Assembly (NCBI RefSeq): GCF_000829515.1
Contig: NZ_JXRR01000008.1
Location: 124,001 to 188,000 of the forward strand
Direction of reading: 5' to 3'
Origin: Jeotgalibacillus campisalis
GTDB taxonomy: Bacteria; Bacillota; Bacilli; Bacillales; Jeotgalibacillaceae
DNA: 64,000 bases
Part shown: positions 8,863 to 18,179 of the stretch, piece after piece
Layout: each line of letters opens with the position of its first letter
Position numbering within the stretch: position 1 is the first letter of the stretch
Made by a program: the position numbers and the translations under genes
Notes under the pieces: model-generated
Databases searched by the model: none
Told to the model about the DNA's origin: nothing
The model's input: only the letters and a program-made list of their open reading frames with translations

Positions 8863-8896
8863 GCCTGAGACAGATAGTTGTCTCAGGCATTTTTTC
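8863..8896 (+). terminator. Intrinsic terminator
   Basis: A 10-bp perfect stem, GCCTGAGACA with TGTCTCAGGC, has a 6-nt loop and a following run of Ts. It belongs to a recurring hairpin type also seen at 24753 and 25463. Confidence 0.85.
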
Positions 8897-8914
8897 TATA
8901 AAAATTTTACCAGA

Positions 8915-8944
8915 TTGACATTAGGAAAACGATTACCCTAAAAT
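8915..8944 (+). promoter_or_regulatory. Sigma-A promoter P1 with a LacI operator in its spacer
   Basis: TTGACA (8915-8920) and TAAAAT (8939-8944) are 18 bp apart. Between them, GAAAACGATTAC (8925-8936) matches the LacI/GalR core GTAANCGNTTAC at all but one defined position. A bound repressor would block polymerase directly. Confidence 0.7.
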
Positions 8945-8957
8945 TCTAAAAAAGTGG

Positions 8958-9005
8958 TTGATTTCGAAAAAATATACGCTATAATAATCATAAGTAAGCG
9001 CTTAC
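8958..9005 (+). promoter_or_regulatory. Sigma-A promoter P2 with a start-site LacI operator
   Basis: TTGATT (8958-8963) and TATAAT (8980-8985) are 16 bp apart. The perfect palindrome GTAAGCGCTTAC (8994-9005) lies at the expected transcription start. The start point (about 8992) is inferred. Confidence 0.75.
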
Positions 9006-9050
9006 CCTGATATATTAACTACGTGAAGCTATATTTTTTTGTCTATTAGG

Positions 9051-9062
9051 GTAATCGCTTAC
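9051..9062. promoter_or_regulatory. Third LacI-type operator
   Basis: GTAATCGCTTAC matches the same operator core as the two upstream sites and lies 24 bp before the binding-protein start codon. It is about 57 bp centre-to-centre from the palindrome at 8994, suited to looping or roadblock repression by the LacI protein encoded at 12212. Confidence 0.7.
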
Positions 9063-9085
9063 TTAAAGAAAAAAGGGGGATGGAT

Positions 9086-10360
9086 ATGAAAAAGATTCTT
9101 GGAACGGTGGCAATGTCTGCAGCTGTGCTTGGATTGATGGGGTGTGCTGAAGATCGTTCATCAGAAGGCGGCAGCGGGGGAGACAATGAAGAACTTAATT
9201 TTTGGGTGTTTGGAGCGACGAATTATGAAGAACTGGCCGCTCAGTATATGGAGGAAAATCCTGATGTGAAAATTAAGGTGAATTTCACTGAAATGGGAGA
9301 TTTGCATAATAACTTGTTTACAGCTGTCTCTTCAAACTCTGGGGCGCCGGATATTACCATGATAGAAGTGAGTCAGATTTCTAAATTTCTAGACGCGCAG
9401 GATCGATTCCATAATTTATATGATTTTGGAGCGGAGGAAGTTAAAGGGGATTACCTGGATTGGAAATGGAATATAGGCCAAAGTGCAGATGGTGAATTTT
9501 TAATGGGGCTGCCTACTGATATTGGTCCTTCCGTGATGTATTACCGAAAAGATGTATTTGAAGAAGCAGGCCTTCCTACAGAGCCAGAAGAAGTACAGCC
9601 GCTCGTGAGTGATTGGGCTGGATTCGAAGAAACAGCGAAAATTATCCATGATAAAACTGGAAAAATGATGGTTGATACACCAGAAACACTTTTCGCAGCG
9701 AAAAGAGATCAGGCGCCTGAACAGTATTTTAATACAGAGGATGAGTTGATTATCGATGAGTCTCCGTATGTGAAACAAGCGTACGATGACACGGCAAAAA
9801 TGATTCAAGAGGATCTGGTTGGTCAAAATGCAATGTGGACACCGGAATGGGGTAATGCAATGGCGGAAGGAAGCTATGGTGCTTTGCTCGCTCCTGCCTG
9901 GATGGTAGCAAGCATTAAAGGAAATGCACCTGATGCTTCTGGAGACTGGGGAATTGTTCAGATGCCTGAGCGTGCCGGAAACTGGGGAGGCTCTTACATC
10001 GCGATCCCTAAAGAATCCGATCAGCCGGAAGAAGCCTATGAATTTGTTGAGTGGCTTGTAGCACCGGAAAGACAGCTTGAATCGTTTAAAGACAGCGGGA
10101 TGTTCCCATCTGCACCGTCAGTATATGAGGAAGAAGAGTTTGCAAATACATCTGATGAGTACTTTGGCGGTCAGAATACGGCTCAAATCTTTGCTGAAGC
10201 AGCAGAGTCAGTTGAACCGATCTACATGGGTAAAAATTATTCTATTGTACATGATGAATTAATGACAGCGCTTACGAATGTGGCAAGTGAAGGAACAGAT
10301 CCTCAAGCGGAGTGGGATGCAGCGGTTGAACGCATTAAATCTCAGCTTGAGCGCCAATAA
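9086..10360 (+). CDS. Sugar ABC transporter substrate-binding lipoprotein
   Basis: The product (424 aa from ATG 9086) has a signal peptide ending in the lipobox GLMGC and an extracellular family-1 solute-binding domain (ELNFWVFGATNYEELAAQYM at its start). The ATG at 9080 abuts the AAGGGGG ribosome site, so 9086 is the better start. It should capture the sugar for the two permeases that follow. The GH1 gene of the operon suggests beta-glucosides or beta-1,4 oligosaccharides. No ATP-binding subunit is in the operon, so a shared MsmX-type ATPase elsewhere is likely. Confidence 0.9.
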   Translation: MKKILGTVAMSAAVLGLMGCAEDRSSEGGSGGDNEELNFWVFGATNYEELAAQYMEENPDVKIKVNFTEMGDLHNNLFTAVSSNSGAPDITMIEVSQISKFLDAQDRFHNLYDFGAEEVKGDYLDWKWNIGQSADGEFLMGLPTDIGPSVMYYRKDVFEEAGLPTEPEEVQPLVSDWAGFEETAKIIHDKTGKMMVDTPETLFAAKRDQAPEQYFNTEDELIIDESPYVKQAYDDTAKMIQEDLVGQNAMWTPEWGNAMAEGSYGALLAPAWMVASIKGNAPDASGDWGIVQMPERAGNWGGSYIAIPKESDQPEEAYEFVEWLVAPERQLESFKDSGMFPSAPSVYEEEEFANTSDEYFGGQNTAQIFAEAAESVEPIYMGKNYSIVHDELMTALTNVASEGTDPQAEWDAAVERIKSQLERQ

Positions 10361-10433
10361 AGAATGAACGGAAGATCAATGCGCAGTATGATTTTCGCAT
10401 TGGTCTTCTTTCTCTTAAAGGAGGGACATCAGA

Positions 10434-11339
10434 ATGAGTGCAGAAGCACATTCACCGAAAAGGTGGAATGAGAAACGAAAAGAATCTTTATCTGGCTACC
10501 TATTTATCTCGCCATTCTTTATTTTGTTTGCCATATTCGGTTTGTTTCCCATGCTGTTCAGTTTTTATCTTGGTTTTCAGCGGTGGAATGGATTAGGGGA
10601 GATGGAGTTCGTTGGGTTTCAAAATTTCGTTTTCGTAATGGAGGATCCGATTTTTTGGAAGTCTTTATGGAACACGATCATTATGGGAGTGCTCGGAACA
10701 GTGCCGCAGCTGATTGTAGCAATATTCCTTGCGTTTGCCTTAAACTCGGCGCTCGTGAAGTTTCAAAGTGCATTTAGAGCTGCTTTCTTCCTGCCTTATG
10801 TAACTTCTACTGTAGCGGTAGCCATTATATTTGGAGTAATGTTCAGCAGCCAGGATTTTGGTTTAGTGAATGTATTCTTTAATTTACTAGGGCTAGATAG
10901 TGTGAACTGGCAGACAAATGAATGGGGAGTGAAAATTGCGATTGCCGTGATGGTATTCTGGCGCTGGCTTGGATATAACACCATTATTTATCTTGCCGGT
11001 ATGCAGGGAATTCCAAATGATTTATACGAAGCGGCTACGATTGATGGAGCGACAGTTTGGCAGAAAATCCGTTTTATCACCATCCCAATGCTTCGTCCGA
11101 TCATTATCTTTACGATCTTCCTCTCAACCATTGGATCACTTCAATTGTTTACAGAACCGCTCATCTTTTTAGGCGGTAATCTGAGGGAAGAAGGAATTAC
11201 GGTTGTTCTCTATCTGTGGAGAGAGGCCTTTTCAAATATGGCATTTGGAACCGCTTCTGCATCAGCCATCATTTTATTCCTGATTATCATCGTATTTGCT
11301 ACTGTGAATTCTCTATTGGCGAACAAAGTATTTAAATAA
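10434..11339 (+). CDS. Sugar ABC transporter permease (MalF-like)
   Basis: This 301-aa membrane protein has about six transmembrane segments. Near residue 200 it carries an EAATIDGATVWQKIRFITIP block, the EAA loop that docks with the ATPase. It forms the channel with the permease encoded at 11355 for the substrate delivered by the upstream lipoprotein. Its start lies 73 bp after the binding-protein stop and follows GGAGGG. The type is carbohydrate uptake family 1. Confidence 0.92.
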   Translation: MSAEAHSPKRWNEKRKESLSGYLFISPFFILFAIFGLFPMLFSFYLGFQRWNGLGEMEFVGFQNFVFVMEDPIFWKSLWNTIIMGVLGTVPQLIVAIFLAFALNSALVKFQSAFRAAFFLPYVTSTVAVAIIFGVMFSSQDFGLVNVFFNLLGLDSVNWQTNEWGVKIAIAVMVFWRWLGYNTIIYLAGMQGIPNDLYEAATIDGATVWQKIRFITIPMLRPIIIFTIFLSTIGSLQLFTEPLIFLGGNLREEGITVVLYLWREAFSNMAFGTASASAIILFLIIIVFATVNSLLANKVFK

Positions 11340-11354
11340 GGGGGAGAGTCCAAG

Positions 11355-12179
11355 ATGTCCAACGTTATTTCAAAAATTAGTTTATACGCGGTTTTAGTCA
11401 TTGGTGCATTGTTGTCGATCTTCCCTTTTTACTGGATGTTCGTCATGGCGACCAATCACAACAGTGTAATTAATAGTGTTCCACCGGCTTATTTGCCCGG
11501 GCCTGAACTGGTAACCAACTTTCAAAACGTTTTAAGCAATATTGATTTCTTCGGTGCAATTGGAAATTCCCTTATTGTAGCGACTATCTCCACCATCGGT
11601 GTACTGTTCTTATGTTCACTTGCGGGATTTGCATTTGCAAAATATCATTTTAAAGGTAAAAATCTGTTATTTGGACTTTTGCTGATTACGATGATGGTTC
11701 CGCCTCAGCTTGGCCTTATTCCCCAGTACTATATTATTACACAATTGGGATGGCTGAATGATTTAAAGGCGGTAATTGTACCAGGGCTCATTGACGCATT
11801 CGGTATTTTCTGGATGAGGCAGTATATTTCAAGCAATGTACCGGATGAACTTCTTGACTCAGCAAAGATCGACGGATGCTCCCGTATACGTGTGTACTGG
11901 AATATCGCAGTGCCGATTATTCTGCCTGCCTTTGCCACCCTTGCAATCATTAAATTTATGTACATGTGGAATGATTTCTTATGGCCGCTGGTTGTCTTAA
12001 GAGATGAATCTGTCCATACCATTCAGATTGCGCTAAGAGGATTGATCGATGCTTACGTCAAGGATAATGGTATGATATTGTCAGGAACTTTCTGGGCCAC
12101 AATCCCGCTTGTTCTGATCTTTCTTCTCTTCAACAGGCTCTTTATCTCCAGCCTGACACAAGGTGCGGTAAAAAGTTGA
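11355..12179 (+). CDS. Sugar ABC transporter permease (MalG-like)
   Basis: This 274-aa protein is the second permease half. It has about six membrane helices and an EAA-like loop (ELLDSAKIDGCSRIRVYWNI) that contacts the ATPase. It starts 15 bp after the first permease and ends upstream of the LacI regulator, so the genes are co-transcribed. The family (MalG/carbohydrate type) is clear; the sugar is inferred from the operon's glycosidase. Confidence 0.92.
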   Translation: MSNVISKISLYAVLVIGALLSIFPFYWMFVMATNHNSVINSVPPAYLPGPELVTNFQNVLSNIDFFGAIGNSLIVATISTIGVLFLCSLAGFAFAKYHFKGKNLLFGLLLITMMVPPQLGLIPQYYIITQLGWLNDLKAVIVPGLIDAFGIFWMRQYISSNVPDELLDSAKIDGCSRIRVYWNIAVPIILPAFATLAIIKFMYMWNDFLWPLVVLRDESVHTIQIALRGLIDAYVKDNGMILSGTFWATIPLVLIFLLFNRLFISSLTQGAVKS

Positions 12180-12211
12180 CCATCACGGGGAAGAGTACAG
12201 GAGTTGACAGT

Positions 12212-13243
12212 ATGACTAAACGATATACCATTCAGGATATAGCAGTACTTGCTGGTGTTTCTGCGGCGACGGTATCGAAAATTATGAATAACACAGGTAA
12301 CATAAGCAAAGCAACACAGGATCGGGTAAGAGCTATTATTAAAGAAACGGGCTACTCACCGACTCATTCAGCGAAAAGCCTTGCTTCGAAAAAAACAAAT
12401 TTAATCGGCATTGTCTACGCAGGAAAAATCAATGTCGATTTATCACATCCATTTTTTAATCAGGTGTTAAATAGTTTTAAAAGCCAAATTGGACTATTAG
12501 GCTATGATTTTATCTTTTTCTCGAACGAACAATATAAGGGAAATTACTTATCCCGCTGCCGCCATTACAATGTGGATGGTGTGCTGATTATTGCCGGAGA
12601 TGATGTGGAAGATGCGATTGAACAGCTTGATCACAGCTCAATTCCTTGTGTAGGAATCGACATCGAGCTTAAAGGAGAGCGGTCAAGCTATGTCATGACC
12701 AACAATCTCAAAGTCTCCCATTTAGTGGTTGAATATGCATATATGAATTCAATTGAACGGGTTGGGATGCTCGGGGGAACACATGATTCAAGAATTTCTA
12801 TGCTTCGTGAAGAAGGGTTTAAAGAGGCAATGAAAAAATTCGGTCTTCTTTTAAACGAGGATTGGATTGTATACGGTGATTATTATGAAGAATCCGGATA
12901 CCGCCTCATGAACCAATTAATCGCAAAACATACAGGAAATCTTCCAGAGATGATTTTTGCTTTTTCTGATCTGATGGCGCTTGGTGCGGTAAGAGCGCTA
13001 AGAGAAAATGGCTTGCAAGTGCCAGGTGATATGAAAGTAATCGGCTGCGATGATATTGAAGCGTGCCGCTATTCGCATCCTAAGCTCACGACTATCCGAC
13101 AGGATAAAGAAAAGATCGGGATTCTGGCAGCAAAGCTATTAAGTGATTTGATTGATAAAAAAGGAAAAACAAGATCCTTACTGGTTGATCCGGAACTGAC
13201 GGTTAGAGAAAGCTGCGGGTTGTCTGCAGAAAAAACGGTTTAG
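12212..13243 (+). CDS. LacI-family transcriptional regulator of the beta-glucoside operon
   Basis: From the ATG at 12212 (8 nt after AGGAG) the 343-aa protein starts with a LacI headpiece, YTIQDIAVLAGVSAATVSKI, followed by a hinge and a periplasmic-binding-type sugar domain. A longer in-frame start at 12176 would overlap the permease stop and add unrelated residues. The three GTAANCGNTTAC-type operators upstream of the operon are the obvious targets, giving autoregulated, substrate-induced control. Confidence 0.92.
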   Translation: MTKRYTIQDIAVLAGVSAATVSKIMNNTGNISKATQDRVRAIIKETGYSPTHSAKSLASKKTNLIGIVYAGKINVDLSHPFFNQVLNSFKSQIGLLGYDFIFFSNEQYKGNYLSRCRHYNVDGVLIIAGDDVEDAIEQLDHSSIPCVGIDIELKGERSSYVMTNNLKVSHLVVEYAYMNSIERVGMLGGTHDSRISMLREEGFKEAMKKFGLLLNEDWIVYGDYYEESGYRLMNQLIAKHTGNLPEMIFAFSDLMALGAVRALRENGLQVPGDMKVIGCDDIEACRYSHPKLTTIRQDKEKIGILAAKLLSDLIDKKGKTRSLLVDPELTVRESCGLSAEKTV

Positions 13244-13257
13244 AGGAGGAGTCGAAA

Positions 13258-13872
13258 ATGATAAAAGGTTTTTTAGGAATCATGGAAATGTTTGCGTCCT
13301 TTGTTTTGCTGAACCTTCTGCTTTTCGTTTACTCTCTTTTGATCATCACGTTTATTCCTGCACTGGCAGCAGCAATCGAAACGATGCATAAGTGGAAAAA
13401 AGAAGGCTTGAGTCCTTACTTTATTAAAAACTTTCACGCAAGCTTCAGGAAGCATGCGAATAAAACGAGTTTGACTCTTTCCGGCATTTGGTTTGCCGGG
13501 CTGACGATTCTTGCAGCAGATGCATGGCTTGCTGCCTCCTTTGTAATGGCGATGGGAGATGTGCTTTACGTCACAGCGATTCTTTTCTTCTTGATGTGGC
13601 TGTTGATGATGCCATATATGACGGTACAGACGATGAAAACAGATCTGAATGTAATTGGAATTATAAAGAATAGCTTTTTGCTGCTATGGATTGAATGGAA
13701 GAGAAGCCTGGCGATGTTTGTGATTTTTGCAGCCTGTTTAACAGGGATCATCATCATGCCATTTATCAGCTTGATTACAGGCAGTTTGCTCGCTATATCG
13801 ATCTATTCAATTTTTATCCCAGTGATTAAAACCTACTACGCAGCACCAATTCCAAGGGAGGTAATGGAATGA
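13258..13872 (+). CDS. DUF624 (YesL-type) membrane protein
   Basis: This 204-aa protein has about four to five hydrophobic helices. It resembles the DUF624/YesL family, which commonly sits beside carbohydrate ABC transporters of Bacillales. Its role is unknown; an accessory function for the permease is a guess. It starts 15 bp after the LacI gene behind GAGGAGG, and its stop overlaps the GH1 start by 4 bp, so it belongs to the operon. Confidence 0.75.
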   Translation: MIKGFLGIMEMFASFVLLNLLLFVYSLLIITFIPALAAAIETMHKWKKEGLSPYFIKNFHASFRKHANKTSLTLSGIWFAGLTILAADAWLAASFVMAMGDVLYVTAILFFLMWLLMMPYMTVQTMKTDLNVIGIIKNSFLLLWIEWKRSLAMFVIFAACLTGIIIMPFISLITGSLLAISIYSIFIPVIKTYYAAPIPREVME

Positions 13873-15224
13873 GTAAGATTCAATTTCCAGAAGATTTTAT
13901 CTGGGGTACAGCGACAGCTTCTTATCAAATTGAAGGAGCTGCAAATGAGGGAGGAAGAGGTGCCTCTATTTGGGACACGTTTTCAAAAGAACCGGGTAAT
14001 GTAAAAAACGAAGATAATGGAGATGTGGCATGCAACAGCTACCATTTATATAAAGAGGATGTTGCTTTGCTGAAGGAACTTGGTGTATCAACCTACCGTT
14101 TCTCGATGGCATGGCCGCGTATTTTTCCAAATGGGAACGGCGAGCTGAACCAGGAAGGCTTAGATTACTATCACCGTTTAGTGGACGAGCTGCTTGAACA
14201 CAACATTAAACCGATGTGTACTCTTTACCATTGGGATCTTCCTCAGGCGCTGCAAGACCGGGGCGGATGGGAAAACCGGGAGACGGTCGACGCGTTTGAT
14301 CATTATGCTAAAACCATCTTTTCATCCTTTAAAGGAAAGATTTCAACGTGGATTACAATTAATGAACCATGGTGTGCTTCGTATCTGTCAAATTATCTAG
14401 GGATACATGCACCAGGAAAGAAAGATTTACAAGTAGCGACGACCATCGCTCATCATTTGATGCTTGCACATGGTCGGGCTGTTCAATCATTGAGAAAAAT
14501 TGATGCGCAAGCGCAGATCGGCTATGCGCCAAATGCCGGATGGTCAGAAGCCTACTCTAATTCAGAACAGGATCAGCAGGCGGTCCGCCGTGCAAATGGC
14601 TGGCAGATTGAATGGTTTATGGATCCTGTCTTTAAAGGAGAATATCCCGACTTTTTAGTCAATTGGTTTAAGGAAAATGAAAATGTCACCGTTCCGATTC
14701 AGGAAGGCGATATGGATGTGATCTCAAGTCCGATCGATTTTGTGGGAATCAATTACTATACGGGAAATGTGGCGAGGTATGATGAAGGAAATGGTCTTTT
14801 TCATATAGAAAACCTCGATTTTAATTATGAGCGTACAGATATAGGGTGGCCGATCTACCCTGAGGGCTTCTATCAATTGTTGACATACCTGAATGAGCGC
14901 TATGGTCAGGTTCCAATCTACATTACGGAAAATGGCGCCTGCTATAACGATGGAGTTGAAAATGGAGAAGTGAAGGATGACAACCGCATCTCTTATATGA
15001 AAAGTCATATCGCCAGTGTTCACCGTGCCATGCAATCAGGTGTAAACGTAAAAGGCTACCTTGCCTGGTCACTCATGGACAATTTTGAATGGGCAGAAGG
15101 ATACGATATGCGCTTTGGCATCGTGCATGTGGACTTCGATACACTCGAAAGAACGAAAAAAAACAGCTACTACTGGTACAAAAAGCTGATTTCACGATCA
15201 TCTTTTGATTTAATTAAAGGGTAA
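13869..15224 (+). CDS. GH1 beta-glucosidase / 6-phospho-beta-glucosidase-type enzyme
   Basis: The 451-aa cytosolic enzyme is a full-length glycoside hydrolase family 1 barrel. The N-terminal signature FIWGTATASYQIEG is present, as are the acid/base Glu166 in TINEPW and the nucleophile Glu354 in YITENG. It hydrolyses beta-glucosides or beta-galactosides. Because import is by ABC transporter rather than PTS, the intracellular substrate is probably unphosphorylated, favouring beta-glucosidase. It is the last gene of the operon and overlaps the DUF624 gene by 4 bp. Confidence 0.93.
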   Translation: MSKIQFPEDFIWGTATASYQIEGAANEGGRGASIWDTFSKEPGNVKNEDNGDVACNSYHLYKEDVALLKELGVSTYRFSMAWPRIFPNGNGELNQEGLDYYHRLVDELLEHNIKPMCTLYHWDLPQALQDRGGWENRETVDAFDHYAKTIFSSFKGKISTWITINEPWCASYLSNYLGIHAPGKKDLQVATTIAHHLMLAHGRAVQSLRKIDAQAQIGYAPNAGWSEAYSNSEQDQQAVRRANGWQIEWFMDPVFKGEYPDFLVNWFKENENVTVPIQEGDMDVISSPIDFVGINYYTGNVARYDEGNGLFHIENLDFNYERTDIGWPIYPEGFYQLLTYLNERYGQVPIYITENGACYNDGVENGEVKDDNRISYMKSHIASVHRAMQSGVNVKGYLAWSLMDNFEWAEGYDMRFGIVHVDFDTLERTKKNSYYWYKKLISRSSFDLIKG

Positions 15225-15257
15225 TAATCGGTAATAAAACGTTGATTATTACTATCT

Positions 15258-15295
15258 GAAAGCGGCTGGGGCAAATGTGCCTTAGTCGCTTTTAA
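15258..15295 (+). terminator. Terminator of the beta-glucoside operon
   Basis: An imperfect stem (AAAGCG...CGCTTT with an inner GCA/TGC pairing) runs into TTTTAA. It resembles a degenerate copy of the CCTGGGAC-type hairpin found elsewhere in the window. Confidence 0.55.
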
Positions 15296-15707
15296 TCGTA
15301 AGCTTTCACCAGAAAAGGCGCCAGGATCTGCCATGGTATTCAAAGCACAGGTGATTTGAGGCGAGCGGAGCGAAGCGACTCCTTCAGGAATGACGGTTGC
15401 TTGAGACTTTAGGGCAAGACCCTAAAAAGGCTCCACCAATCGTCCTTGTGAAAAGCGTTTGCCCTAAGTGCGGGGAACCGGTCAATAACCTTAGGACACA
15501 ACTGTCCAAGGCTCTTTTTTGCGTTTAGAATATTTGCTGAAATGTAAACATTATTGACTACCTTCAATAGTCGATTCGAGATATAATGGAGACAGGTTTT
15601 CGCGATAATAAGTATGGTGTCAGTCATATTGAATTTATTTAGTAAATAGTAAGTTAGTTGTTATAAGTTGCATAGGACGTGCATAAAATAACATGAGCCC
15701 ACTCTAT
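15296..15707. other. Gene-poor stretch with a repeat-like segment and a possible coding remnant
   Basis: No convincing gene is present. A GC-rich piece at about 15355-15390 (GGCGAGCGGAGCGAAGCGAC) looks like part of the dispersed non-coding repeats common in Bacillaceae. A short plus-strand frame from TTG 15397 to the stop at 15526-15528 encodes 43 aa with a CPKCGEPVNN zinc-ribbon-like element; it lacks a good ribosome site. A minus-strand frame over the same bases has no recognisable motif. Confidence 0.35.
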
Positions 15708-16376
15708 CTATTCAAGCCATTCTAAAATTCCTTTAAGATTTGTGTAGACACAATCCGGCGTCAGTCCTAATTCTTCTTCAGGCAACCCGGTGCGGTTTAT
15801 CCATGCTGTGTGAAAGCCGAAACTTTTGGCCCCTGATATATCCCATCCGTTTGAAGACATAAAGAGTACTTCTTCACGCCGAACATTCAACTCCTCAAGT
15901 ACCAGACTATAAGAAGCGGGAGAAGGTTTAAATTGCTTAACCTTGTCCACACTGATGGTATCGGTTAGCAGAGAGAAAAATTCGGAATGTTTAACAAGCG
16001 GTTCCAGCATAGTAGGAGACCCGTTTGAAAAAACAACCAATTTCCTGCCTTGAAGTGCGCTGAGCACCTCTTTTACTTCTTCATATGAATCAAGCTTTTT
16101 ATACGCATCAAGTAAAGCTATTTCCTGTTCGTGTGAAAGGTCTTCCTGCTGTTCCTTGACAGCGTAGCGCAGAGCATCAATGGTGACCTGATCAAAAGGT
16201 GCATATCTTCCCATCACTTGACGAAGAAAGAAGTATTCCAATTGTTTTTTTCGCCAGCTTTGACTGATGTCTGCTCCTTTGCCAGGGAAAAAATCATTGC
16301 ATGCTTCCGTTACAGAGTGCACGTCAAAAAGTGTCCCATAGGCGTCAAAGACAAAAGCTTTTATCGAAGGTTTCAT
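15708..16376 (-). CDS. HAD-superfamily hydrolase, type II haloacid dehalogenase-like
   Basis: The 222-aa protein begins with HAD motif I, FVFDAYGTLFD, with nucleophile Asp11. Motif II is VVFSNGSP, a conserved Lys lies in the QFKPSPASY block, and motif III is FMSSNGWDISGAKSFGF. This pattern matches L-2-haloacid dehalogenases rather than generic phosphatases. These enzymes hydrolyse 2-halo acids to hydroxy acids, though many genomic members have unknown physiological substrates. It is transcribed alone, starting 7 nt after AAAGGAGT. Confidence 0.88.
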   Translation of the reverse strand: MKPSIKAFVFDAYGTLFDVHSVTEACNDFFPGKGADISQSWRKKQLEYFFLRQVMGRYAPFDQVTIDALRYAVKEQQEDLSHEQEIALLDAYKKLDSYEEVKEVLSALQGRKLVVFSNGSPTMLEPLVKHSEFFSLLTDTISVDKVKQFKPSPASYSLVLEELNVRREEVLFMSSNGWDISGAKSFGFHTAWINRTGLPEEELGLTPDCVYTNLKGILEWLE

Positions 16377-16582
16377 TCATTTCAACTCCTTTATTTTGTG
16401 AAGGCACTAGTTTGTTATTCCCTCTTTCAGCATGAAAAACACTTTTTAATCCAGACAAATGCCTGCTGTACCATTTAAGTTAATACTGAAATTTAACCTG
16501 CTTTAAAAAAACAAAGAAGTCTGTAACGTTTCGATTAAATCTAACGTCTGTTAAACGAGTAAAAAGAAAAGGGGAAATGGAG

Positions 16583-16978
16583 ATGAAGAAAACGGTCTTT
16601 GCTGCACTGGCATTATTTTTTACTCTTGCCAGTATCATCCTTGCATCCAATACGTTTTCTAAAATTGACCACGTAGCCATTCAGTATTGGGATCAGGATA
16701 CTGGAGAATATGGAATACAATCATACATAACAGACCAGTCATCCTTAAAAACGATTCGAGAGAGCTTAAATAAAGCAACTCACGAGAAACGTCAATCGGA
16801 AATGTCGCAGTCTGCCAATATAAAAATGACCGTTTTTTATGAGGATAACAAAGAAGAAAAAATTTATTTATGGAAAGAAAGCGGACAATTCACCATTTTT
16901 ACAAGCGGTGACCGTGACGGTACGTATTTCGTAAGCGATGGAAAATCGAAAGAGCGTTTAGAGGATGTATTTAAATAG
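16583..16978 (+). CDS. Exported protein of unknown function
   Basis: From ATG 16583 (8 nt after GGGG; an ATG at 16577 is too close to the ribosome site) the 131-aa product has an N-terminal hydrophobic segment with a basic start (MKKTVFAALALFFTLASI). This is either an uncleaved anchor or a signal peptide. The rest is a small polar domain with alternating beta-like segments ending in FVSDGKSKERLEDVFK. I do not recognise the family. It is monocistronic. Confidence 0.6.
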   Translation: MKKTVFAALALFFTLASIILASNTFSKIDHVAIQYWDQDTGEYGIQSYITDQSSLKTIRESLNKATHEKRQSEMSQSANIKMTVFYEDNKEEKIYLWKESGQFTIFTSGDRDGTYFVSDGKSKERLEDVFK

Positions 16979-17124
16979 ATAAGATGAGAGAAGCGGGCGA
17001 TTATTCGTCGGCTTTTTTTATGTGGAAAACGGATTGTGTGTTCACCAATTTTTCTGACTTTGATTAAGAGCTGGCATGCTTCTGGTATACAATAGAGGTA
17101 TGAGGCGGAGAGGAGTGAATGGGA

Positions 17125-18156
17125 ATGGTTTTGAGACGGACGTTACTTTCAAAATGGTGCATTGGATTATTATTCTCGCTGCTTACTACGAATATTCTGT
17201 TGTATCAGCCGGTCGTTTTGCGAGCGCTAACATGGGAGATTGAAAAAGAAATGGTTATCGGTTCAATGCTGGACTTGATCATTGTAGCTCCATTGCTGGC
17301 TTACGCTGCTTTTCCTATTTCAAAAAAGCAGGCAGCAGGGCTGACGGTGCTTGGATTACTGGCAGCGCGATTCATCATTCCTATGGAATACTTTGCTCCA
17401 TACACCATGTTTCTCTACATAGCACTTATTGCAGAAGGTGTCCTCATTCTAATTGAAATTGCCTTGATCGTATGGCTAATTCGTAAGGTTCCTTCAATTA
17501 AAGCTGAAATGAATAGGATGGATGCAGGTCCGATTTTTGCACTTTTGCCGGCTGTCCAAAAAATGACCAAAGACCGCTTGTTTATTCGGGTGATTCTTTC
17601 AGAAGGAATGATGCTGTATTACGCCTTGTTCTCCTGGAGGAAAAATCCTCCCCGCCATGAAGGGGCAGTCACACTCCACAAAAACACTTCCGCGATTGCC
17701 TTTCACATTATGATTATTCATGCCATTGTAATAGAAACAATTGGAATCCATTGGTGGCTTCACGACAGATGGCCCGTCCTCTCCATCATTTTGCTCTGTC
17801 TAAATATGTATTCGATTCTCCTGTTTCTCGCCGAAATTCAAATCACACGTCTTCATCCTGTGGAGGTTAAAAATGGAAATGTTTATGCTGCGCAAGGACT
17901 GATGAAGCGTATCGTATTCCAGTTGAAAAACATAGAGAAAGTTGAATGGAACACTCAGCCCGGAGCTCATGCGATGACTTTTATGTTAAAGGACTTTGAG
18001 GAAGTTCATGCACAGGCAGTTGTCTCATTAAAAAAACCTGTTGAAGGAAGCTTGTTTATGGGAAAGAAGCAGATGGTAACAGTGGTGGCTTTTCGCGTAG
18101 ATGAACCTGAAAAATTCAAGCGTCTGCTCGAAGGAAATAGAACCGACGTATGCTGA
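17125..18156 (+). CDS. Polytopic membrane protein of unknown function
   Basis: This protein of about 343 aa has seven to eight hydrophobic helices, in two groups separated by a loop near residues 130-150, and a soluble C-terminal domain of about 100 residues starting near EIQITRLHPVEVKNG. That tail reads like a bacterial-PH-type beta-sheet domain (IKN/VEWNTQ, VTVVAFRVDEPEKF), which is only a suggestion. Starts at 17119 or 17125 are both possible. The later one gives better spacing to AGGAG. Function unknown. Confidence 0.6.
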   Translation: MVLRRTLLSKWCIGLLFSLLTTNILLYQPVVLRALTWEIEKEMVIGSMLDLIIVAPLLAYAAFPISKKQAAGLTVLGLLAARFIIPMEYFAPYTMFLYIALIAEGVLILIEIALIVWLIRKVPSIKAEMNRMDAGPIFALLPAVQKMTKDRLFIRVILSEGMMLYYALFSWRKNPPRHEGAVTLHKNTSAIAFHIMIIHAIVIETIGIHWWLHDRWPVLSIILLCLNMYSILLFLAEIQITRLHPVEVKNGNVYAAQGLMKRIVFQLKNIEKVEWNTQPGAHAMTFMLKDFEEVHAQAVVSLKKPVEGSLFMGKKQMVTVVAFRVDEPEKFKRLLEGNRTDVC

Positions 18157-18179
18157 GAGTAGAAAAAAGTGGGTCCGTT

